From the NCBI GenBank assembly GCA_907163375.1, contig CAJQUW010007737.1, forward strand, positions 558,001-622,000: a DNA stretch of 64,000 bases, written 5' to 3'. The notes beneath the pieces were generated by a model, which was given only the letters and a program-made list of their open reading frames with translations, was not told the origin of the DNA and did not search any database. Both the position numbers and the translations under genes were made by a program. Each line of letters starts with the position of its first letter. Positions within the stretch are counted from its first letter, which is position 1. This document shows positions 26,380-38,043 of this stretch, in pieces. The DNA comes from Prostheceraeus crozeri (lineage: Eukaryota; Platyhelminthes; Polycladida; Euryleptidae).

Positions 26380-27389
26380 CACAAAGCTGTTAATTCATAT
26401 GCTCTCCTACATTTCTCTATTTATAGTTGTCCTTCATTCTCCTTAAACGATGATCGATCGAAATAGTTGCGTATATGTAGATTTATTAAAATGTAAATTT
26501 CATATATGAAGTTAATGCGCAAGTGATGATTTTCACGTATATAAATTAGCAGACAATAAAACAAAACAGATGGTTGTAGGATTTGAGAATTATTAAATTG
26601 TTGTATGGACCTAAAAATATTTCAAAATGTTGATCTAATGTTTATATAATTTACAATGTCGTGATTTTGAATTGATGATAAAGATCTATTACAAACTTGA
26701 ATAGACATGCATAAATGATATTGTAATATACGTTGACATTTATACATTACTTTAAATATTAGGTATGTGAAAAAATGCACACATTTTTCAAGTGTAAATG
26801 ATGTAACCTGTATATGAATAGAAAGTTGTGCGAAGTGGAGTCCTGAGTGAGGGAGTCGAAAAGTGCCATTATATTGTGGACGTCATTTATATGTGTCCCC
26901 TAATATGATGAACTACTTTTACGTTTTGTAACTCATTCATAACATTATGAGAATCGAATTTTGGGAGCATTGAAATAGTCGCTCCGTGTTGTAGGCCTTA
27001 ATTACGGCAAAATTTGAAATGTTATCTTCCTGTTTATGTTGGTATACGAAGCGTGAAGCATCACAAAATCCCGTTATGTGGGTCCATGTGCTTCTGAGCT
27101 TGGTACACTTAATAAGGTAGTGATTTAACATTCAATTAACCCCTCAGAATGAGATTTGTCATTTTTGTGATTTTCATCGCACTTTTAGGGCAAATTTCTC
27201 CCACAGTAGGCAAAAATGTGATTTCCTCATATCCAGTAGCTTAGCCGATTTGATCTTAAAGATAATGTAAATGTCATGACAACTGATGTTATTTTAATGC
27301 CACATTTTGTGGCAGTTTTCGGATATCCGCACTCATTAACGCGACAATTATGATCGTCTCCTTATGTATTCCCTGTTGAATAATTGCAG
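26380..27389. other. AT-rich flank between Polinton and first AIP exon
   Basis: No coding frame or recognisable repeat. A polypyrimidine-poor AATAATTGCAG ends at 27389, the putative acceptor of the first recognisable AIP exon. Any promoter or upstream exon of AIP must lie here or, less likely, on the far side of the Polinton; none is identifiable. Confidence 0.4.
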
Positions 27390-27488
27390 ATGAATGAATT
27401 GGGCATCACAAAGAAAATTCTCCACTCAGGTCATGGAGGTAATCCCTTGAGTTATCCGAAGGAAACGAAATTCATCTTTCACTATCAG
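27390..27488 (+). CDS. AIP: AIP co-chaperone, exon encoding the start of the FKBP-like domain
   Basis: 99 bases, 33 codons, MNELGITKKILHSGHG ... KETKFIFHYQ, followed by GTAAGAG. It aligns with the start of vertebrate AIP (LREDGIQKRVIQEGRG ... GTKATFHYR). The phase-0 donor falls three codons later than in human AIP (after HYQ). The exon opens with ATG directly after TTGCAG, so it may be the initiating exon or an internal exon whose first codon is Met. AIP is a cytosolic immunophilin-like partner of HSP90 and the aryl hydrocarbon receptor. Placement rests on the match of this and three further exons in order and phase. Confidence 0.75.
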
Positions 27489-29220
27489 GTAAGAGTCAAA
27501 TGGTGAATATTCATGCTTCTGCTCAATCTTTCTTGTCGACTTCATGTTTGAAAGTGATATTATTTATGCGAAGATGAAAATCATCCCAGCAGTCATTTAT
27601 AACAGAATATGATTCTTCGTCATTTGAGTAATTGATTGAAGGAGTCCTAATGAAGACTGATGTCGTTCTCCAATCCGTATGTTTGAAAGTGCAATGCTGT
27701 TGTAGCCATTGGATTAACCAGTTACTAAAAAAACTCAATGAAGCTTTTTTGTGATGACGAATTAAAATGGATCAACTTTGCCCCATTATCTGCTCTTACA
27801 ACATTACTAAGAACTCAGGTACTTATGGATTATCTCCCCCCAGGTTTTCAAATTTGTCTGAAATTCGTAGAAATGAATCAATCTTCACAAAACTGTATGC
27901 ACACGTCAGTGAGGATATTTTCTACCTATGAGTACATACCAAAATTTGTTCATATCGGACAAGTGCTTTTTGAATTAGGAGCGATATCTTGAAGTGCAGT
28001 GATGCATGCAACTTGATTTGACTTCTTCTGATCTCATCGTCTGAACAGAAAGCACTTGAGGTCAACAAAGGCATTTCCCGACAACTCGTGAAGTGATGAC
28101 CAGGCCACATCTCTTAGACTGACATTTATAACTTGAAAAAGGTGTGGCAAGGTAGTGGTCATGGGAAGATTTCAAATAGCAGTGGATGAGACGAAGACGG
28201 AAAGAGAACAATGCACATACGAGTCACAATAACGCGTCGAACAGACGAAGTGAAATCAGACTTTGACATCGCTACACTTCACGTTATCGGCTCTACTGCA
28301 AAAATTATGTGTTCGATCTGCATAAATTATCGTTTGTGGGTAGAAAATATGCTGAAGTACGTCTACCTGAACTTTGGTGATAATTGATTCATATTTGCAG
28401 AATTTAGACAAATTTGAAAACCTGGTGGGGGAGATAACCTATAAGTACCAGCACTTATTCCACACAATGCGGCACACAACAGAGACGCCTCATATACTGC
28501 ACATGAACATAGTAGTGGAAATTGAAAAGGAAAAGTCACCAATAATTTCTGAAATATAAAGAGTATGGAAATTATCATCAAACAACATGAAACCGATGGT
28601 TAAAATGTAAAATGGAGGCGTAAATAGAGTGACAATGACACTATAATGGAATATAGCAGTAGTGATGGTTCATTCAAAATGTGATTTTGATTTGAACTTT
28701 CATTCTAACCCAACGAAGATGAGATTCTGAGATTCGTATTGATTCCTCAATCAACGGACATTGAAACCGATTGAACTAAGAATTAACATTAAGAACTCAG
28801 TATTATTGTCTGGAAGAAAACTCACCGTCAAATATCTATATTTCGTTAAACAGGCATTACTATCGTGATTAACGATAATAATCAAAATTCGAGATTTTGA
28901 ATTCCAACTCATCAGGGACCCATTATAAAACCTCCCGTGGCACTGCTGTTTGGAGGTGCTGGGTTAGACTATCCAGGGAATTCTAGATGGCGACGCTACG
29001 GATGACCATCTAGGGTTCCATGGAATATCAAATTAGATTGTTAGCTGTCTTTGCAATCTTAATTGAATGAGCATCGGTAGCTTTGATATTCGACTTCAAT
29101 GGAACTTCTGTGTCCACTCTATCGGACATCAATGTACATGCAAAGTTTCGGCTAGCGTGTGTGCGGAATATGTGCATTTATGTCCTCCAAAAGTGTATTT
29201 TTGTTATCACAATCTCGGGA
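27489..29220. other. AIP intron 1, left part
   Basis: No gene. It holds an inverted pair, 27820-27945 versus 28335-28450, sharing CCCCCAGGTTTTCAAATTTG and ATATTTTCTACC in opposite orientation; together they may be a small inverted-repeat element of about 630 bp. The rest is AT-rich. Confidence 0.5.
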
Positions 29221-29827
29221 TCAAGAAAAATGAGTGATTGTGGAATCAATGAGTTTGAAAAGTATACCGTTCTGTGGTGAAGCCATAGCCCAGGATGTCA
29301 TCGGTTGAGGCGCAGCAGCGTGAGGGTTATCTTGTGAATAAATGAACGTATTGTGTTTATTAACGGAATCGTTCTCATGAAATTTTGCCTCGTCATTGAA
29401 ATTTATGTTCATCACAAAGCTGCGAGCTCTGCGATGTCTCTGCAAGATCGTGTCAGAAAAAGCTTTGCGCATAACAAAGTCATCTGTTTGGAGCTCTTGC
29501 ACAGACTGAACTTCCAGGGATGGAGGAAGTCTTCTTTCAATATCCGATTCACGCTGGCTGGTGACACTTGACATTGCTGTGCGACTTTCCGTTGTTCTGT
29601 AGTTGTTTTTATCACCAAGCGCAACGAGGACTTCGTCTTTTTTCGAGTGAGGATGAAGTGACAGAGTTTCCATGAAGCGGTCCTTCCAGTATCGTAGAGT
29701 TCGAACAAAGTGGCGGCTCTTTATCATTTTCCTTTTGGAACATCCATCGAACTTTCTCACAATCAAAAGTGATGCAATGTGCTACAATTGTAGCAATTTC
29801 AAAGTTCGTCAAATCTTTGTACTTCAT
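29221..29827 (-). pseudogene. Broken Tc1/mariner-type transposase
   Basis: Reading minus from ATG 29827: MKYKDLTNFEIATIVAHC, a DUF4817-type helix-turn-helix start, then KVAQQCQVSPASVNRILKED (second helix-turn-helix), then NFNDEAKFHENDSVNKHN and DNPHAAAPQPMTSW, which match the first catalytic Asp region (FSDEA.FH..G.VN) and following strand of mariner-like transposases. The pieces lie in three registers, so at least two frameshifts are present, and the C-terminal catalytic part is missing. A decayed DNA transposon in AIP intron 1. Confidence 0.75.
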
Positions 29828-29864
29828 TTCTGATTGAAACTGAATGAAACTCACACGCACTGGC

Positions 29865-30199
29865 AGACCTCTTGAAACTATCTTGTGAAGTCTAAAGATC
29901 GTGTCGATTCTGTGGATCACTGTGGAGTGGTATACGAGATTGGTTGTAAAGACTACAACAAAGTGTACGTTGGGCAGACCAAGAACAGTCTTAACACCAG
30001 ACTTCAACAACATCAAGCCGCATGCAGACTTCTGCAACCAGAGAAATCGGCATTGGCGGAACATTCCATTAAAGAAGACCACGTCATAGATTGACCAAAT
30101 GCAAGAGTAGTAACATGGCAGACGTACTGGCGCTGGAGGACATTTACTGAAGCATACTACACGAAGCAACGAGGCAGGGACGCGCTGAACAGATGTGAC
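29865..30199 (+). pseudogene. Penelope-like element GIY-YIG endonuclease fragment
   Basis: The frame reads DHCGVVYEIGCKDYNKVYVG, then QTKNSLNTRLQQHQ and SALAEHSIKEDHVID, the exact layout of the GIY-YIG endonuclease C-terminal to Penelope-like reverse transcriptases (GVVYKIPC...YVGET...R..EH). A stop codon follows HVID where the family has Trp; matching sequence continues after it (WRWRTFTEAYYTKQRG). The reverse transcriptase is absent. It abuts the inverted-repeat element that starts at 30200. Confidence 0.85.
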
Positions 30200-30814
30200 C
30201 ACAGAATTAGATTCATCTGCGCGCGCTTCGGTTTCCTAGAAAGGAAGAATTGTACGTAACTTTAATCTCGAAATGGCACATCACAGAATTAGACAACTTG
30301 CTCCTTCTCGAATGGATAATTCGCGTATCGTTTGCAACGGTGTATTGCTTGTATCGGAAATGGCAAACAATAAGCTATCAGCAGAGGACACCAGAGCCAC
30401 TGAGAGATCTGTGCGTGCTGTGATATCACTTCGCACACACCAAAACACACATCGATGCCTGGCTTCGATTCAATGTATGCACTATGCAGTGAGAAATGCC
30501 GAGGAGAGGATGTGAAAACATCAAGTGAACTAATTTTCGCACGCCTGCTACTTTTTTTTAAAGATGATAGGAAGGGCCAACATTATGGAGAAAACTTGCG
30601 CGCAATGATCTGAATTTTTCAAATCTGAAGGAATTTTGGCAATCGAAGCACTTTGCTGAAACTCACATTTATTCGCAAGCGACGCACGACCTTTTTTTCT
30701 ATCTCTGTAAGGTATTAGGAATTCCTTCTAATAAGTTCCTCGATGTGCCGTCAATTTCGTATTAATCACACTTCCAGCAAACCGAAGCAGATAAACAAAA
30801 TATTTAATTCTGTC
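30200..30814. mobile_element. Non-autonomous element with ~45-bp inverted ends
   Basis: The left end (ACAGAATTAGAT ... GCTTCGGTTTCCTAGAA) is mirrored by the right end (ACAGAATTAAAT ... GCTTCGGTTTGCTGGAA in reverse complement). A second, inverted copy of the internal part lies at about 40605-40950, sharing ATACCTTACAGAGATAG and GGTCGTGCGTCGCTTGCG. No coding capacity. Confidence 0.65.
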
Positions 30815-32947
30815 GATGTTACATCTGATTATCCACGGTATGCAAGACATTTTTAATGCTGCTTAACTTTGGCCTGACGACGTGTGCCTCACTAGGCACG
30901 AAAATCTGCCTTTTTAATTTGTGATTTTTTATTTTGAATATAAATCGGATTCGCGAAGTCTTTTCACACGCAACGAATTCATGCAGTCACATTCCTTTCT
31001 AGAACAATTCATGCGTTGACAAAATTACTGTTTTTGGTATAATAAGTGAATCATTACAGTACCTTTAAAAAAAGGATTGTATGAGCAAAAGAAATAGATA
31101 AATGGGCCAGATCAACTGAAGCACCCGTATATTCAATATCACACAATCTGATTTCTATTTCTCAAATGAGAATTCCGTTACTGATGTCCGTTTTTGGATT
31201 GTTTCTTCATATGCCAGATTTCTTCTTTTGTTCAAAACATAAATTTTACATAAGAATTTAGAATTCTTATTCGCGAAATAAAAATCAGATTGTGCAGAAA
31301 ATAACTTCCAATTGCTGAAAACATGTATTCTGACGTCCCATCTTTGGCGGCGTGTGTTCACTACAACTTCATCAAAGGAAGCACACTGGGTGTGTTTACA
31401 GGACACTTGCTGTCACCAAATCTGGGATGTCGAGTTTACGCTGTGTGCAACATCATCTTCCATATGCTGTCAGTTCCGAACTCCCGGATGCGCCTTAATT
31501 TGGACAGTCACACCTCCCCAAGATGATAATTGTGGACGCCAGTCAGTCTACCGTAACTGATCACGTGTTTGGTTCTGACAGTGATGATGCTTGGTCAATT
31601 GTCTTTTGTTTGTGAGGCATGACCATTAGCCGTTAATTAAACAATCTGGACCGCATGTATCAGAATTCTGTAGCAAGCAGAGAGATCGAATAATAACTAG
31701 CTCGATGTCAGCTTCTCTTTTATATTTGTGCGTAAGTTCACTATGTTATTCCGGTGCTTCCACTGATTAAGCAGGAATAATTTGAGAATGTCATTATTAG
31801 TCAATGTGTCACCTGACTCTTGTTGTCAATGTTTTGCTACTTCATGATGGTCGCAGCTCTATCAAACACGTCTATTGCATCTTTTTGTCCGTTATCTATG
31901 CATCCTCTACCGTTCAAATTCATGCATACTCGCGGTACAAAAGCGGACACATCTGCATAAAGAACGTACAACGTTACAAATAATGATCGGATTACAGTAG
32001 TGTGCGTGTCTATCTGAATCAAAGGTGTGGAAGCGGAAGCGATCGTTTTCATTAAAGGTTTGCACCTGTATTACCTTATTCAGTGTAGTCACTTATAATC
32101 TTCTCATTATGATGAAAACGAAGGTTTATTATCTCAGAATACTGGTATTCGAAATCAGAACACCTCAGTATCATCTTCCCAATGACAACTTTACACAATG
32201 CGAATTGGCGTGTCTTGAGGCAATTTCATTGTAGCATTCTCAAACACTCTCTTGGTCGTTTAATATTTTTTTGCACTCACGTGTTGGGAAAATATGACGT
32301 TTTTATTTCACAATTTCCCAAAGGTCAAAATTCTCAGTAAATTTGAAAAAATATTTGACTTTTTGTCAAGTAAAAAAAAAACGCTTACAAATCAGCTAGG
32401 GTTTACGACAGAAAGTTCATGGAGACTGCGAAGTGTTAACGTCAGAACCTATAACTCGTAAAAAAGTGGAAAATGAAGAAAAATGGGCTCGAAATAGGGA
32501 GGTGTGAAGTCCATGTCCGGTCTCCAATAATTGGAAGCGGAAGTGAATATAAATCAATCGCTTTCGCAGCCCTGATCTGAATCATTGAAGTGACATTCAA
32601 TTCCCTGCATTTGTGATATTTTGGAGTTCCTTGTTCGACTTCAACATGTGCGCATTGTTACCGAAGAGTTAGAATAAATTCCCGTCGCACATAAGTAGTT
32701 ATTAATGGTCGCTAAAAAATAACCATAATTATTTTTTCCTGTAGGGTAAGAGCAACTTTCCATTTCTTCCAAAAATCTTATCTCTAAACCATTTCTTCAT
32801 AAAGTACATACAAATCTCATATATCATGGATATCAATTTATTTCACTATTTCCTGGTAAATGTATCACCATTAAATCGAAGATCTGATAATGGATTACAT
32901 TCATTCATAAAACCAGGAACACTGGAAAATGCGTAACTGAGAGATTT
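30815..32947. other. AIP intron 1, middle part
   Basis: No gene. A hairpin pairs ACAATCTGATTTCTATTTC (about 31143) with its complement at 31259-31298. The remainder is AT-rich and unassigned. Confidence 0.45.
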
Positions 32948-33110
32948 GGTCTCCGTGGTACAGTGGATTGGTGCTCAGCTTAGTGATCCTATGGTCGAGT
33001 GGTCGAGTCCTGCGAGTGTCATTGGAAGTCAGCCACACCGAGAGTGTCACTCCTCGCCAATGCAAGTCTGACTATGTTCAAACCCCGTTGTGCGCACTGA
33101 TGTTAAAACT
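32948..33110 (+). repeat. tRNA-derived SINE-like repeat, copy 1
   Basis: Starts GGTCTCCGTGGTACAGTGG, containing an A-box-like TGGTACAGTGG, followed about 45 nt later by a B-box-like GGTCGAGTCC. Downstream AAGTCTGACTATGT is shared with the copy at 39150-39235. The head looks like a decayed tRNA but lacks a clean acceptor stem. Confidence 0.6.
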
Positions 33111-33382
33111 TAAAGCAATCATGTCCCTCTGGTTTCTTGACGATGAATGTCCAATGAACTATGCCTCACCTTTAGCTGGAAGAATACATAGCTTTCGATC
33201 CTCACAGATTCTGAGCATTTGTGTCTTGAAGTCAATGGGATAATTTGCACTTAATTTCTTTACTTCATCATCGATTCCTCTTCATATCATTTTCCAAGTT
33301 TGTCGCTGTCTGGTGAACTCAGAAAACAAAGTTACCCACTCTTTCATTCGCTCCTTCAATTTCATTTTCGTTGCCATTTCAG

Positions 33383-33649
33383 ATCAGGAAAACTGATTAT
33401 GACCGCACCATCTTGGATGATACACGGAAATATGGAAAACACATGGAATTGTACAGCGGGAAGAAATTCCAACTGGAAGCTTGGGAATTGTGTCTGGAAA
33501 CGATGATGTTGAATGAAGTCTCCTCATTCTTAATAGACAAACGTCATCTTCGTGCATTTCCCGCCGTCAATAAGAAATTGCGGGATTTCATGACTGGCAA
33601 GAGCGAGCGTGGTGAAGCCAAGCATTGTTGCGGAATGATGGCCCTACAG
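33383..33649 (+). CDS. AIP: AIP co-chaperone, FKBP-like domain exon
   Basis: 267 bases, 89 codons, phase 0 at both ends, bounded by GCCATTTCAG and GTAAGAG. It encodes RTILDDTRKYGKHMELYSGK, then FQLEAWELCLETMMLNEVS and AKHCCGMMALQ, matching vertebrate AIP ([27 protein letters not shown]..., RHCCGVAQM). This is most of the FKBP-type peptidyl-prolyl isomerase-like domain, which in AIP is not thought to be catalytically active and contributes to client contacts. Confidence 0.92.
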
Positions 33650-33866
33650 GTAAGAGTCACGGATATGTGTGGGTTGATGAATCCTGGTTTCCAGAGAAGT
33701 TCAGTTTTACTTGAATCAAAATTAATGATGAGCATCCGCGGCATAGATTCTGTACATTCAAATTAATGTCAATCAATAACTCCTCTTTCACACAACTTTT
33801 TAGAATGTCTTTCAATATGCCAAACTGCTTGATTTTGTGTGAACTTTCAACGTCTGTGCGGCCACT

Positions 33867-35818
33867 GTAATCCGACAGTCAGAATGTTTTTCTGCAGGGA
33901 ACGAGGCCGACAATGAGACTTTCACAGAATGATGAACACCTCACAGTCCGACAGTCAGAACGAGTTTCTGCAGGGAACGAGGCTGAAAATGAGACTTTCA
34001 CAGAATGATGTACACCTCATAGTCCGACAGCCAGCACGAGTTTCTATAGGGAGCGAGGCCGACAATGAGACTTTCACAGAATGATGTACACCTCATAGTC
34101 CGACAGCCAGCACGAGTTTCTGCAGGGAACGAGGCCGACAATGATGCTTTCACAGAATGATGTACACCTCATAGTCCGACAGCCAGCACGAGTTTCTATA
34201 GGGAGCGAGGCCGACAATGATGCTTTCACAGAATGATGTACACCTCATAGTCCGACAGCCAGCACGAGTTTCTATAGGGAACGAGGCCGACAATGATGCT
34301 TTCACAGAATGATGTACACCTCATAGTCCGGCAGCCAGCACGAGTTTCTGCAGGGAGCGAGGCCGACAATGATGCTTTCACAGAATGATGTACACCTCAT
34401 AGTCCGACAGCCAGCACGAGTTTCTGCAGGGAACGAGGCCGACAATGAGACTTTCACAGAATGATGTACACCTCATAGTCCGACAGCCAGCACGAGTTTC
34501 TATAGGGAGCGACGCCGAGTTCTAACTGATTCCTCTTCTTGGCGGACAGGATCAAAGAAAAACACATGTAAATCCAATTGGACGCAGATTTGAAGTTTTT
34601 GGTCAAAATGAAATCTTTTTCTTTTCTCAGATTAAGTGTAGAGTAATAAGTCCAGACCTGTAATTTTTGTCATGGAATGACTAGGCCATTTCCTATCCTG
34701 TGCTCTTGTTACTATTATGTTTCCGATCGGCGATGTATTAGGAAATGTGGTTATATGTGGATAAAGCTGACCAATATGTATGTGGGTTTTCCCGAATGTG
34801 TCTAGATTTACATTGTGTTACTCTTCACTAAATAAGAGAAAACGTAGAACATTTCATTTTTGCCAAAGAGTTAACCCTTTAGGCCCCCATGGTCGCATTA
34901 TTGCGACAAGCAATTGCAATCCTGTTCAGTCATGCCTACTTAACTAAAGCGATGTATTTATCTACATTGGTCGTCTCTCGAGTCGTGTAGATCCATTATT
35001 GCACCTCATGACGACTGAATGAACTACTTTGGGCAATTTGATGAGGCAATCAGAGGCGAGATATTAATTCAACGGCTGCTTTGTGAGTAAAGTTTTGTCT
35101 TGTCCGTTCTTGAACGGATTGTCACAATGTCAAGACGTAGTTTTGATGCAGAGAGTGCCGCAGAGTTGATTATTCAAATCGCAGGAAGTGAACGGTTTCT
35201 GAAGACGAGGATATGATTTACAATTATCAGGCCCTGGATATGCGTTTCAAAATAGTAATCAAAACTCTGGACCACAAAGTTGTCGACAGCGCCGTAATGA
35301 TGTAAGACACACACCAATATCATCTGAGGTATGGTCCATTCATGATGGTCCTGAGCAACTGTCACCAGACAATTGGCTTATTGAGCTCAATGCAAACACC
35401 GGATTTCAACATCCGTGCAGTTCCATTCAACGATACCACACCCACGTGGACTTCAAATTGTGTCATTTAGATATGTTACAATGAAACAATATGACGTCAT
35501 GCATGTGCAAAGAAGGATTGTTTTGTACCAAAAGAGATACTGATTATGATAATTCAGAATAACTCAGGTTTTCTGTGACATAAGTTGACATAAAATCATA
35601 GGTAACTGTTCTAAAAGAAATTCGGCGATTAAGGGAGTAGTCTCCTGTCATTAGATTGTGCGTGTTTTTCTTTGATCCTGTCTGACAAGAAGAGAGACAA
35701 GCTAGAACTCGGCAGACGCGCAGATTCGTAGTAGCCATAGGATGTACAGCATTCTGTGAAAGTCTCATTCTCGGCCTCGTTCCCTGCAGAAACTCGTTCT
35801 GGCTGCCAGACTACTACA
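33867..35818. mobile_element. Inverted-repeat element with a 76-bp tandem array
   Basis: About 8.7 head-to-tail copies of a 76-bp unit (core TTTCTGCAGGGAACGAGGCC) occupy 33867-34530. One inverted copy lies at 35748-35816, and the adjoining segment with GACAGGATCAAAGAAAAACAC (near 34545) is also inverted at about 35655-35690. This is the structure of a DNA transposon whose subterminal repeat was amplified at one end. The inside contains a piggyBac-like remnant. Superfamily not determinable from the ends I can see. Confidence 0.65.
34871..35215 (+). pseudogene. piggyBac-like left end and N-terminal remnant
   Basis: TTAA followed by CCCTTTAGGCCCCCATGG and TCGCATTATTGCGACAAG resembles a piggyBac-type terminus at its TTAA target. 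About 255 bp on, ATGTCAAGACGTAG opens MSRRSFDAESAAELIIQIAG, like the N-termini of piggyBac-family transposases, and stops after about 29 residues. No DDD catalytic core is present. Confidence 0.45.
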
Positions 35819-37099
35819 GACATGCATAAAATGCATCGGAATTAAAAATTGTACCAAGAAATCAGCAAAATGTGCCAAAACATGCTTTGTATTCACTGCT
35901 TTATTATATATCATTGATTTTAGGTTTCAGAATTTCTATGTACATGACTTCTCGAAGACGAAGGTTGATGTTATCCTTGTCTGAGGCTACAGTAGAATTG
36001 TTGGGAGAGGAAAGTTGTTTGTATACACTGGACTCTTTCCTAGTAGTATCATGTTTTACGAAAATAAAACAGGGCTTGTGTTAAATTTCAGTTCGAATTA
36101 TGACCTTAGGGCTGATTTTTGAAAGATGTTTAAGATTTAAGACGTGTTCAGGAAGATGGTGTTGATATATAACCATTCTGAAGGTGAAAGACCGATGAGA
36201 TATGCGGATGGGTAGGTTCACACTTTTGAAAAATCTTAATTTTACAAAAATCAAATTAATTAATTAAATCGTAATTTGCAGAATCCGAAATGAATGGCAT
36301 TTGAAGTGAAAATAATTTGTTCTTCCAGGAATTTGTGGGCGGTGGGTGTGAAGAAAGTGACGTGTCTAATCATTTATTGAAATTCTTCATTGCAAACTTC
36401 TCGATCTTCGATCTTCTTACTAACCCCCGTGATATTTAATAATTGTTCAATAGGAATAACAGAGTGGCAGCTAACAAATGCCAATCAACAATTTTTACAG
36501 ATTTTTGAACATAATTCTGATTGACAATTAATGATAGTATCAATTCTCATGAACCATGCACGGTACATAAAAGTTCTAAAACTTGAAATTATAATAGAGA
36601 ATAATGCAGTAACTACAAAGCTTGCTTTTCTGATTCGTTGGTATATTGTTCGATTTGTATGTCGTTTTTTGTATTATCTGTAGACTTCCTTTTTGTGTGA
36701 ACAATGAACATTTATAGAATGTTGACTCCGATTTATACAGAATACTTGTCCGGACGACTGACTCGTTTCCGCATCTGGGCTCGACTTGATCCGTCATGTA
36801 TCAAATCTGGTGCCCAGGCACGGTCGATCCCTGTTGCCAACCATATCCTTGTGAGTCTGATCTCCTGTTGGGAAGGTGCCACCGCTCACACTTGAGTCTC
36901 ATAACCTTTTCCGTAGATTTTCCGTGTTATGGTTTCGTGCTTTGCTAGGACAGGAATAAGTGCTGTGAATATCAGCTAGCCTAGGCATAAGCATTATATG
37001 AGACCAAGCATAGACCTAAACCACCATTGCTCTGCACTGTTCTTCGTCTTCATATAATATTTTCATCTTTCTTCCGCACTGAACTTTGGACTGTTATAA
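35819..37099. other. AIP intron 2, gene-free part
   Basis: No supported gene or RNA. Several short frames occur but none resembles a family. Confidence 0.4.
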
Positions 37100-37270
37100 C
37101 TGAGAAACAGGGCCTGGGATCGGTTAACCGGTTACACTTTCTCTTAACCGGTTAAAATCGGTTACGACGTTTGATTAGGTCAATGTAATAAAATAATTTA
37201 GCATTTTCCATGTTAATTCATTGACATAGAATTTAGCATTGAATGAATTGAAATCGTTTAACATTAGATA

Positions 37271-37395
37271 TTCAACATTATAGCCATATAGCTATGAGAT
37301 TCATACGACATCTCAAAATATAGCACGAGGCGCAGCCGAGTGCTATATCTTTGAAATGGAGTATAAATCGAATAGCTATATGGCTATTATTGAAC
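37271..37395. repeat. Foldback with TATAGCAC-GA-GGC hairpin centre
   Basis: Outer arms ATAGCCATATAGCTAT and ATAGCTATATGGCTAT, inner arms ATATAGCAC and GTGCTATAT, and a centre GAGGCGCAGCCGA in which GGC pairs with GCC around GCA. Related centres lie at 54058 and in the 3.3-3.5 kb hairpins. Confidence 0.7.
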
Positions 37396-37418
37396 GCTCC
37401 ATAGAAAGTGACTATACT

Positions 37419-37858
37419 ATGTACAATAAAATCCGGTTATCACTCCCTTTAGTTTTTGCCGATAAGTAAAATTGAATAAATTGAATAAAAACAACGTGTG
37501 TTTTCTACTCGGACGTTTCGGGTCCCTACCCTTTATCAACGAGTTTTGGCATCAACTGCAGTTACAAGTGGTTTTATATACTTCGGACATCTATGCGGTG
37601 TGACCATTTAATACCATTCAGACAGCTCATCACATCGATTCAACACCGGACTAGATGTCTGAAGTATATAAAACCACTTGTAACTGCAGTTGATGCCAAA
37701 ACTCGTTGATAAAGGGTCGGGACCCGAAACGTCCGAGTAGAAAACACACGTTGTTTTTATTCAATTTATTCAATTTTACTTATCGGCAAAAACTAAAGGG
37801 AGTGATAACCGGATTTTATTGTACATAATGAAGAACCTCCCGTTTACAGCCATTACTT
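37419..37858. mobile_element. Inverted-arm insertion with hammerhead-like core, copy 1
   Basis: Two arms of about 174 bp (37419-37592 and 37653-37827) are inverted copies, followed by a tail holding GAACCTCCCGT. The exact 13-bp word AAGTGACTATACT lies on both sides (37406-37418, 37859-37871). Each arm contains a hammerhead-like unit: on the right arm ACTCG (37701), TTGATAA, a GGGT/ACCC stem, GAAACGTC and CGAGT, so the outer five bases pair. Such units mark Penelope-like elements. Confidence 0.7.
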
Positions 37859-38043
37859 AAGTGACTATACTGTTTATTTCTATGCATTAACACCACAAAG
37901 TCATCTATGGACTATTATTTGGATATGCCTAAAAGGCCCTGATATCCAGCTAGAAAAATATGCCTTAACATGGAAATGACTGTTTTTCGGATTTTCAAAT
38001 TTGATTCTGGATAGCTGCCATAGAAAAGTTGATACCTTCATAG

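Noticed and set aside
27133-27190. Second piggyBac-type end at TTAACCCCTCAG
   Set aside because: Only the TTAACCC word matches; no partner end or coding remnant nearby.
32948-33020. Functional tRNA gene
   Set aside because: A- and B-box words are present but the acceptor and anticodon stems do not pair well and the sequence continues into a repeat shared with 39150-39235; a SINE head fits better.
33867-34530. CRISPR-like array
   Set aside because: The 76-bp units are contiguous with no unique spacers and the context is eukaryotic; it is a tandem repeat.
35872-36084. Frame MTSRRRRLMLSLSEATVELL as a piggyBac N-terminus
   Set aside because: Superficial likeness to MSRRSFDAESAAEL only; no TTAA end or catalytic part.
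37701-37740. Active hammerhead ribozyme
   Set aside because: The core TTGATAA departs from CUGAUGA at positions needed for catalysis; reported only as hammerhead-like.
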